From Pelecanus crispus (taxonomy: Eukaryota; Chordata; Aves; Pelecaniformes; Pelecanidae): 64,000 nt of DNA. The notes below the pieces were generated by a model. It was given only the letters and a program-made list of their open reading frames with translations. It ran no database searches and was not told the DNA's origin. The DNA is taken from positions 211,286,583-211,350,582 of the forward strand of contig NC_134643.1 in the NCBI RefSeq assembly GCF_030463565.1. The letters are read 5' to 3'. The position numbers were made by a program, and so were the translations under genes. Below, one piece after another: positions 49,723-64,000 of this stretch (the first letter of the stretch is position 1; each line of letters starts with the position of its first letter).

Positions 49723-50813
49723 TGTATTGGGTTTGTGTAGCAAGGTTTTGGAAGCGGAGGGGGCTACAGGGGTGGCTTCTGTGAGAAGCTTCCCCTATGT
49801 CCAATACAGCCAATGCCAGGCGGCTCCAAGATGCACCCACTGCTGGTCAAGGCTGAGCCAATCAGCGATGGTGGTAGCGCCTCTGGGATAAGATATTTAA
49901 GAAGGGGGGGAAACTGCTGCACAACTGCAGTCAGAGAGGAGTGAGAATATGTGAGAGCAACAGCCCTGCAGACACCAAGGTCAGTGAAGAAGGAAGGGAG
50001 GAGGTGCTCCAGGAGCCCAAGCAGAGATTCCCCTGCAGCCCATGGTGAAGACCATGGTGGGGCAGGCTGTGCCTCTGCAGCCCATGGAGGTCCATGGTGG
50101 AGCAGATATCCACCTGCAGCCCGGGGAGGACCCCACGCCGGAGCAGGTGGATGCCCCATGGGAAGCCTGTGCTGGAGCAGGCTCCTGGCAGGAGCTGTGG
50201 ACCCGTGGAGAGAGGAGCCCACACTGGAGCAGGTTTGCTGGCAGGACTTGTGACCCCACAGGAGACCCACGCTGGAGCAGTCTGCTCCTGAAGGACTGCA
50301 CCCCATGGAAGGGACCCACACTGGAGCAGTTCATGAATAACTGTAGCCCATGGGAAGGACCCACGTTGGAGCAGTTCATGGAGGACTGTCTCCCATGGGA
50401 GGGACCCCACGCTGGAGCAAGGGAAGAGTGTGAGGAGTCCTCCTCCTGAAGAGGAAGGAGTGACAGAAACAGTGTGAGGTGAACTGACTGCAACCCCCAT
50501 TCCCCATCCCCCTGCACTGCTGGAGGGGGAGGAGGTAGAGAAAATTGGGAGTGAAGTTGAGCTCAGGAAGAAGGGAGGGGTGGGGGGAAGGTGGTTTAAG
50601 ATTTGGTTTTATTTCGAGTTACCCTACTCTGATTTGATTGGTAATAAATTAAACTGATTTTCCTCAAATCAAGTCTGTTTTGCCTGTGATGGTAATTGCT
50701 GAGTGACTTCTCCCTGTCCTTACCTTGACCCATGAGCTTTTCGTTATATTTTGTCTCCCCTGTCCAATTGAGAAGGTGGGCACTTGGCCTCCAGCCAGGG
50801 TCAACCCACCACA
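49723..50813 (+). mobile_element. Avian endogenous retrovirus solo LTR (copy B) with 5-bp target duplication
   Basis: It begins TGTATTGGG and ends ACCCACCACA, the standard TG...CA termini. It is flanked by CATGC at 49718-49722 and again at 50814-50818. No internal viral genes remain, so it is a solo LTR left by recombination between two LTRs. A TATA-like GATATTTAAG (about 49891-49900) and AATAAA (50643-50648) are present. Compared with copy A it lacks a 10-bp repeat near 49790 and about 24 bp near 50776. The 5-bp duplication fits ERV integration. Confidence 0.92.
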
Positions 50814-50818
50814 CATGC

Positions 50819-52854
50819 ACACAAGTACACACACACAAAGACACTATGGATCCCTCAGCAGCTGGGCTCAGATACCCCATCCACCCAGCAGCTGCCCTGG
50901 GATGTGCTGGTGTCCCCTCCTGCCTCATGCACAAACACACAAACAGGTCTCTCCACTGACCCCAGATTCCACAGCCTCCCTAGTTGCTGACTTGGGCTCC
51001 TGGTCCCTCAAGTAGCCAACCCACAGAACCCTGGTCTTGCCAGTATCCAGCCCTAGCTTATGGCCACTTTGACACCCAGCTCCCAACCTCTTACCCTACT
51101 CACTGGCTCATCCAGCTGGATTTTCGTTAGTGCTTGCACACATACACATGTACCCAACTGACATGCATGCACCCCAGTCTCTCCAGTCACAGCACCACAG
51201 ACACAGGGGCCTCCAGCCCCTGGTCCTGCCCCAGGGGCTGTCACTGAGACCCCTCCACACACCCCTGCACACAGGACAGAGCGCCTGGCCAGGGAAAATA
51301 GCTAGAAATGGGGTTTAGTGAGAGGCCAGGACAGACTATGCCAGTCAGGTGCAGGTGCAACACAAGTGTCCCGCAAACAAAATGAGGGCCTGTGTAGACA
51401 CCGGTTGGCACTCAGTAAAAATGCTCATGTATTTTGAGGGGTCTCAGTTTCATGTTGGCATATTCATGTCTCCTTCTGTTGGGTTTTGAGTGTTTTGTCT
51501 GCAGGCAAGTGCTTGAAAAAGGAGAGGGTGGCAATGTGCTAGCCACACTGGGAAAAGCAGATGACTGAAACCTCTCCTTCCCTCGTTCAAAGGAGATGTG
51601 TCAAAGGACACGCAGTAGAAAGCCAATGCAGACGGTAAAACGGGACATGACTTTGTAGCCCAACACTGTGGAAATTCCCAAGGCGGAGGGAAGCCACTGC
51701 TTCTGGTTCCTCTTCCTGACGCCGTTTAAGGTTTTTCACTTAATGACTCTTCAAATACATAAACAGCTCCCACAGCTAGTGCTGGAGTCCAAGACTTTCT
51801 AGTCCTGCCACTGGCTGCCTTGGAAAATAATTTATTTTAAGTTTCCTGGAAAACAACTAGATGTCCCCTCTGCCTGACTCAATATCCTCTTGGTCACACT
51901 AAAATTTGGCCAATAGACCCTTTGCAGAAATGTGCAAGGCAGCAGAACCTCTCTGTGCAAGCCACAACAGATGATTTCCTAACCTTCTCAGCTCAGCCAC
52001 CGGATGCATCTGATTAATCTGTATCTCTTCATTGCCTGTATGTGTTTAAACATGCCTATGATGCCTTCAGAAAATAAAAGAAAAAAAGGATAGAAGAAAT
52101 AAGGATTTAACTACTCCTTAGGAAAAAAAACAGTAAGAACAGGAACTATATAAACCAGTCTATAGAAACACATGAAGGAGAAATATTTGCAGGGAAATAA
52201 CACTAGTTTAGAAACAGAGAAGTTTAGCAGCATTTCACAAAACCCAAGATCATGTGAGTTGTAGCAAAGACTTTGGAGAAGTATCCAACACACACAATTC
52301 TTTTTGTTCACATCTGAAAATTAAGATGGATTAAGAATAAACAACAATGAAGTTTCCTTGGACTATGAACTGTGAGGCTAAATCTCTTTATATCTACAAA
52401 AGCTGTAGCCTTTGAAGAATTATTGTCCTAGTCATTTCAAATACCAGCACTAGACTGTTGTTTCTGCTCTTGAAATGTCCTGTATTAGCTTTAGTCAATC
52501 ACTCCAGACAAGCAATGTGACTTGCATTGGAAGGTATAAAGTAATTTGCTTTTCCCAGCAATTATGTCTGCTCCGCTGAACCTAGATATAATTAGGGGGT
52601 GCTACACTACAGTGAGTGTAGAATCATATACTAAGTACATTATTTTTCCCTGACGTTTGGGAAAATAAGTTTAGTACTTCCCAGCACAATTAAAATTTTC
52701 ATTCCTGTATTGAGCTCCTTCAGAGCAAAACTTGCTCATGTATGACAAAAAAATAGTAATGGTACATATTTGTATTTCTCCCTCTCACACTAACATTTAC
52801 TGTTTCCCTCCTAAGGTTTCCAAGGAGGCTCTTTACCTGCAACAAGAACACCAA
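50819..52854. other. Intergenic, no gene recognised
   Basis: The stretch at 50819-51320 is rich in CA and CCAGC and gives short ORFs on both strands with no family features. The rest is ordinary AT-rich sequence. Confidence 0.55.
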
Positions 52855-53690
52855 CGCCAAAACCATTCTGAAAGATGTCCAGCCTGTACTTGACAGCTTC
52901 CACAGTTAGCAAACATGCAGCCACTTCAGGCCATCTACTCTGGTGCCGAGCTCTCCTTGCAGTTAGAAATGTTTTCCTCAATGTAGGGTTCTACACTGTA
53001 GGTTCCCACATGTGTCCTGGGTAGTTAAACTCCTCTTATTGTTGACAGAGACCTAGCCAATACAAGCAATGAAGTATAGAGAGCAATTCACCTCATCTTA
53101 AGGTCCATGTCATGTGGTCAGTTGAATCGCTCTCTAGAATTCATTATCCAAAATGGGAGCTTAGACACCTAGATAACATACGGGTATCTATGACGAAACA
53201 CTTAAAGCTGATTCTATCTCATTACTCGTTTGCCTGTACTTGAGACACCCAGCTGGGGCTGGCTGCCATGACACGGGAGCTATGGAGACCTACATCCTTC
53301 CAGGGCAGCTGGAGGTCCGGTGGGATTCCCTTAGAGCATCTCAAATAACACTAATGCTCAGGCAGCAGAATCCCAAACCTCATGTCTAAACTTAATCACT
53401 GTTGTTTAAGACCATTCTAGAGTCTTGGAGAACAGTCACTGCTTCCCTTTTAGGAAAAAACTTTCATATATTTAACAGCATTTATCATGGCTCCCCTCAC
53501 TCTTCCTTGCACGAAACAGTTAACATAGAGTCACAAAACAGTTACTTTAACCTTCCTTTTCCAGACTCACAAAAATTCCTGTCGGACTTCATGGAGTCTT
53601 TCTGACCAGAGCTCACCTCTCTGCCTGGATCCAAACACACTATTGCAGCTGAGACCTTATCCGTGCTGGCAAGAGTATAAATATTATTTT
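52855..53690 (-). mobile_element. Strongly decayed ancient CR1-type LINE
   Basis: Patches match CR1 in reverse orientation and in the right order: GATGTCCAGCCTGTACTTGA, TCATGGCTCCCCTCACTCTT, TTTTCCAGACTCAC, and CCTGGATCCAAACACACTAT followed by AGCTGAGACCTTATC, which corresponds to the conserved 'compared with a chemokine-like' CAGAACTGGACACAGTATTC block of younger CR1. No open frame remains. Boundaries are approximate. Confidence 0.5.
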
Positions 53691-54263
53691 ATTTACCATA
53701 CATATGGGAACCCAGTTTATGCATTCCAGTAACATGACTGATTTTTGTTAATATCAGTCAAAAAATATTGAATCATTGTAGCACTCAGTTTTGCTAGCAT
53801 CATAAGATTGGTTTAGATAGAACTTTTAGTTAGCTGATGACAGCTGTCCTGGAGTTATGATGCTAGGTAAGATCAGTTCTTTGTACTGTATTTTGTATTT
53901 TATTATTACATATTATGACATAATATGCTGTATTTTGTTAAATATTAAAACATATGTATCACATATATAGCATAATGTTATTCATTATAATACCATATGT
54001 GATATTATGTTACTGTTACATGTTATTTCCTATTATTTCTCCACTTTGTCAAGACCTTGTGCCATAAATAGTCCAAATTCACAATTCAAAAAGACCTATG
54101 AAATGTAGCTCCACATTTTACTTGAAAAGCATTTCCTTATTTATTAAATACACTACAAAATTTCCCAATACAGAAAGCTCAGGTAAAATAAGGACAGTAA
54201 AATTAAACACATTACATCAGTACCTGATGATGAAACTGTTGTACATAATTTTTTACTACTCAG
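53691..54263. other. AT-rich region upstream of MMP gene 3
   Basis: Very AT-rich with many ATAT and TATTA steps at 53880-54030. No gene or defined repeat was recognised. Confidence 0.6.
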
Positions 54264-54319
54264 AGGATATTATACATCATGAGTCAGATTGTCACTGATC
54301 TACAAATTACCTATATAAA
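54264..54319 (+). promoter_or_regulatory. MMP1: MMP gene 3 promoter: ETS-like, AP-1 and TATA
   Basis: AGGATAT lies at 54264-54270, TGAGTCA (AP-1) at 54280-54286 and TATATAAA at 54312-54319. With a start site near 54345, AP-1 lies near -65. The block AGAGGATATTATACATCATG followed by AGTCAG parallels the human MMP1 proximal promoter. The ETS-type site has A where the PEA3 consensus has G, so it may be weaker than in gene 1. The start codon follows at 54377. Confidence 0.78.
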
Positions 54320-54376
54320 CAGAGCTGAGAAGCCTGTCCAATAGCTCAAGAGTGAGCCTGAGGCAGACAAGCTTAG

Positions 54377-61007
<6,631 letters not shown>

Positions 61008-61174
61008 TTGCAATGTTTTTCCATGAGCACACTGTATGTTTTTATGTGCTGAATTTTTCAGTATTTCATGACTGTCAGGTCAGAATGGATTTCTGCCCAA
61101 ATTCTGTTGGAGTATAGTTTTAATAATTATTTATTGTAAAACATACATTTATATAACACAATTTCACCTGCTAC

Positions 61175-61180
61175 ATTAAA
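61175..61180 (+). other. MMP1: Likely polyadenylation signal of MMP gene 3
   Basis: ATTAAA, the common variant signal, lies 168 bp after the stop and is followed by a GT/T-rich stretch (TTATGTTTGTCATATCATTG). The 3' UTR before it has ATTTA elements (about 61125-61155). A canonical AATAAA lies further down at 62108-62113 and could give a longer transcript. Confidence 0.5.
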
Positions 61181-62605
61181 ATTTCCTAGTAAATTATGTT
61201 TGTCATATCATTGTGCCCTTGATGTCTTACTTGCAGTAATACTCAAAAGCCAAGTCTACTTTCAAATACTAAAAAATCTGTTCTGGCCTGAAACGACAGA
61301 TCTTTTTCCCAAAGCCAGAGAAAGGAACAGCCAGCTGGCTCTGAATGCCATCACCCCACACAAGCCCTGGTGAAAATCCTACGAGTAATTAGGCCAGTTG
61401 GGGCTCATCAACATCAGTCTACAAATCACGCTTCCACTTTCTGTTCCTCTTTCTACAACTTCTGCTCTTAGACTTCCCTCCAGGGTATACGTCTTTGCAA
61501 GTGTAGGCAGGGGTTTTTCTTATGTTTTTGGGTTTCAGAACTGGGTTTAAGCCTGGAAATGTAGATTAGAAAGGAGCCCTGAGATCACTGAAACCAGTCC
61601 CTTGCTATCACAGGTACCCACATCATATAATGGACAAATAAACCTCTTTACTCAAGGCTCTTTCAAGTGTTTACTACTCCAGTAGTTAGTAAATCCCTCC
61701 TAATTTCAGTAGGTTAAAGGATGAAGAAGTTTGCCTAAAAAATGAAAATTCTTGGCCAAAAATATTTTTTATAGAAAAAGTTCCTGAAAAGACAGCTTGA
61801 CTTCTAGCTTAACAGCAATTTTTTTCAAATATCCTCAATTAAAATCGTTTTTGAAGGGTTATCCACTTTCTCTTTAGTGTTTGTAGCTCAACTGATAACA
61901 TTGGAAGGTATACGACCATAACAAAATGTATTCTCTCATTCAGCTTCAGTATTATTCGACATACTTCAGAGGAAGGTTTCAGGTCACTGTAATAGAAGTA
62001 CTTGCAATTTGAGAAAAGAATGTGTAACCTTATAAAAATGTATCTGTTCAATTTTTTTCATTGCTTAGCTGTGTGTATTGGAAACCTATTAAATTGTATC
62101 CTTCATAAATAAAGAACAGACTTGGTAGTTCTTACATTTATTAAATTCAGAAGTAAAAATTAGTCTAAACACTATTCAAAGATAAGAAATTGTATAATTG
62201 AAAATTAATTTGAATATATTATATTCTTTATAAAACCTAAAAAAAATTATAAAACAATAAAAATAAAATTAACTTACAGTAAATCAAAGGCTTTAATGAA
62301 GAAGTTAGATTATGTGAATCCTGTTCTCACAAGGTGATTCAGGTACCAGTTCTTTAATTCAGAACCTTAGTAGCAATGCTATCTAACATATTTTCTTGTG
62401 TAAGCCAGTACTACTGAAATACCAATGAAAATTAAACCAAAAATTGTTTCAGAAGTATATGAATCTAAATTGATTAAGTTGTTTTAGCAGACATGGTCTA
62501 CAAACATAACACGAGATTTACAGGGAAAGATAATATTTCTTACTAGACAAATTATATATTGAAAAATAAAAATTGAGGGCAGATGTTGCCTTCAGATATA
62601 GAACA
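61181..62605. other. Downstream of MMP gene 3, no gene recognised
   Basis: AT-rich, with the possible distal polyadenylation signal AATAAA at 62108-62113. I see no exon, RNA gene or clear repeat. Confidence 0.55.
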
Positions 62606-62716
62606 GAATCATAGAACCATTTCGAATCATTTAGGTTGGAAAAGACTTTTAAGATCATCGAGTCCAGCCACTAACCTAACACTACCAAGTCCACCACTAA
62701 ACCAATTAAGGGTAGA
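62606..62716 (-). mobile_element. Short CR1 3' end
   Basis: AATCATAGAACCATTTCGAA, then TCATTTAGGTTGGAAAAGAC, then ACCAATTAAGGGTAGA is the reverse complement of the 3' UTR of the CR1 at 1-4048 (3930-4020). Only about 110 bp remain. Confidence 0.9.
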
Positions 62717-62786
62717 GTAATAGTTTCATATTTCCTGGTTTGGTGGCTGGATTATTTATAATGAAAGTCAAAACTAGGAATAATTA

Positions 62787-63856
62787 AGGTTGAAAAGGAC
62801 CTCTAAGATCATCATCAACCATCCACAACCATCCACAACCAGTCCAACCATCAACCCAACACCACCATGCCCACTAAATGATGTCCCAAAGTGCCACATC
62901 TACCCGTTTTTTGAACACTTCCAGGGATGGTGAATCCACCACCTCTCTGGGCAGCCGCTTCCAATGCTTGACTACTCTTTCCATGAAGAAATTTGTCCTA
63001 ATATCCAATCTAAACCTCCCCTGGTGCAGCTTGAGCCCATTGCCTCTCATCCTATTGCTAACCATTTGGGAGAAGAGACCAACACCCACCTCACTACAAC
63101 CTCCTTTCAGGGAGTTGTAGAGAGCGATAAGGTCTCCCCTCAGCCTCCTCTTCTCCAGACTAAACAACCCCAGTTCCCTCAGCCGCTCCTCATAAGGCCT
63201 GTGCTCCACACCCTTCACCAGCTTTGTTGCCCTTCTCTGAACACACTCCAGCACCTCAATGTCTTTCTTGTATTGAGGGGCCCAAAACTGGACACAGTAT
63301 TCCAGGTGCGGCCTCACCAGTGCTGAGTACAGGGGGACAATCACCTCCCTGCTCCTGCTGGCCACACTATTCCTGACACAAGCCAGGATGCTGTTGGCCT
63401 TCTTGGCCACCTGGGCACACTGCTGGCTCATGTTCAGCCTGCTGTCTACCAACACCCCCAGGTCCTTTTCGGCCAGACAGCTTTCCAGCCACTCTTCCCC
63501 AAGCCTGTAGCGTTGCATGGGGTTGTTGTGACCCAAGTGCAGGACCCGGCACTTGGCCTTGTTAAACCTCATACAGTTGGCCTCGGCCCATCGGTCCAGC
63601 CTGTCCAGATCCCTCTGCAGGGCCATCCTACCCTCCAGCAGATCGACACTCCCACCCAACTTGGTGTCATCTGCAAACTTACTGAGGGTGCACTCAATCC
63701 CCTCATCCAGATCATTGATAAAGATATTAAACAAGGCTGGCCCCAAAACGGAGCCCTGGGGAACACCGCTCGTGACCGGCTGCCAACTGGACTTAACTCC
63801 ATTCACCACTACTCTCTGGGCTCAGCCACCCAGCCAGTTTTTTATCCAGCGAAGAT
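62787..63856 (-). mobile_element. CR1 LINE, 5'-truncated, with open RT C-terminal frame
   Basis: The 3' UTR at 62787-62873 contains a small (CCACAACCAT)n expansion. The body matches the CR1 at 1-4048 closely ([45 protein letters not shown]). Homology ends at about 63856 inside the RT, which is the truncation point. It is one of the best preserved CR1 copies here. Confidence 0.93.
62874..63809 (-). pseudogene. CR1 ORF2 C-terminal fragment (reverse transcriptase palm and thumb)
   Basis: An open frame of 311 codons covers the RT from just before GVPQGS through the catalytic FADDTKLGG (about 63675) to the natural C-terminus [14 protein letters not shown]. It lacks the endonuclease and the first half of the RT because of 5' truncation, so it has no activity. 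It provides an undamaged reference for the C-terminal frameshift seen in the copy at 1-4048. Confidence 0.88.
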
Positions 63857-64000
63857 ATGAAGTAGAAGCAGATCTCAAGGCAATGCCAGAACAGCTCCTC
63901 AGATTTAGAGCAGAACACTAATCCCTCTCTAGAAGAAAAAAGTAGTGGATACTCATGGGGCAGAGAAAATGTTAAATGGCATACAAGAGGTAAGGAGGTG

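Overview
This window is a stretch of bird chromosome. The repeats show this. CR1 LINEs whose 3' ends carry the short octamer-type repeat (ATTCTATG)n lie in both orientations. Two copies of a roughly 1.1 kb avian endogenous-retrovirus LTR are present. There are no Alu, L1 or B elements. The sequence is AT-rich and most of it is non-coding. I cannot name the species.

The real genes are three complete matrix metalloproteinase (MMP) genes in tandem, all on the + strand: gene 1 at 21526-28125, gene 2 at 35489-43189 and gene 3 at 54377-61007. Each has ten coding exons with the same intron phases. In order, these encode the signal peptide, a propeptide with cysteine switch, a catalytic domain with HExxHxxGxxH and Met-turn, a hinge, and a four-bladed hemopexin domain closed by a Cys...Cys pair. 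Predicted proteins are 502, 481 and 468 residues. Gene 3 carries the collagenase Tyr/Asp/Gly triad and an MMP1-like (MMP8-related) body. Gene 2 is stromelysin-like (MMP3/MMP10 type). Gene 1 is a mosaic by eye: its propeptide and hemopexin domain look MMP27-like and its catalytic domain looks stromelysin-like. Order and orientation agree with the mammalian MMP27-MMP8-MMP10-MMP1 part of the cluster. The products would be secreted zymogens that cut extracellular matrix. Each gene has a TATA box and an AP-1 site (TGAGTCA) upstream. Genes 1 and 3 add an ETS/PEA3-type site, the arrangement known from human MMP1.

Layout: 1-4048 CR1 (+, long, dead); 4049-8497 unassigned; 8498-9253 CR1 (-); 9254-11794 unassigned AT-rich; 11795-14188 CR1 (+, dead RT); 14189-21386 unassigned; 21387-28346 MMP gene 1; 28347-30112 unassigned; 30113-31208 LTR copy A; 31209-35391 unassigned, with possible relic MMP 5' ends; 35392-43189 MMP gene 2; 43190-49722 unassigned, with an old CR1 piece; 49723-50813 solo LTR copy B with a 5-bp target duplication; 50819-53690 unassigned plus a decayed CR1; 54264-61180 MMP gene 3; 61181-62605 unassigned; 62606-63856 two CR1 pieces (-).

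The main points for follow-up are these. Gene 2 has a furin-type RKRR tetrapeptide inside the cysteine switch, replacing the usual proline. Gene 1 has a hinge about twice the usual length, built from Pro/Thr/Glu repeats. The two LTRs, 19.6 kb apart, are almost identical over about 0.9 kb but clearly diverged at both ends, as expected from gene conversion. All exon calls were made by eye from frame, splice sites and family pattern. MMP orthology needs a phylogeny.
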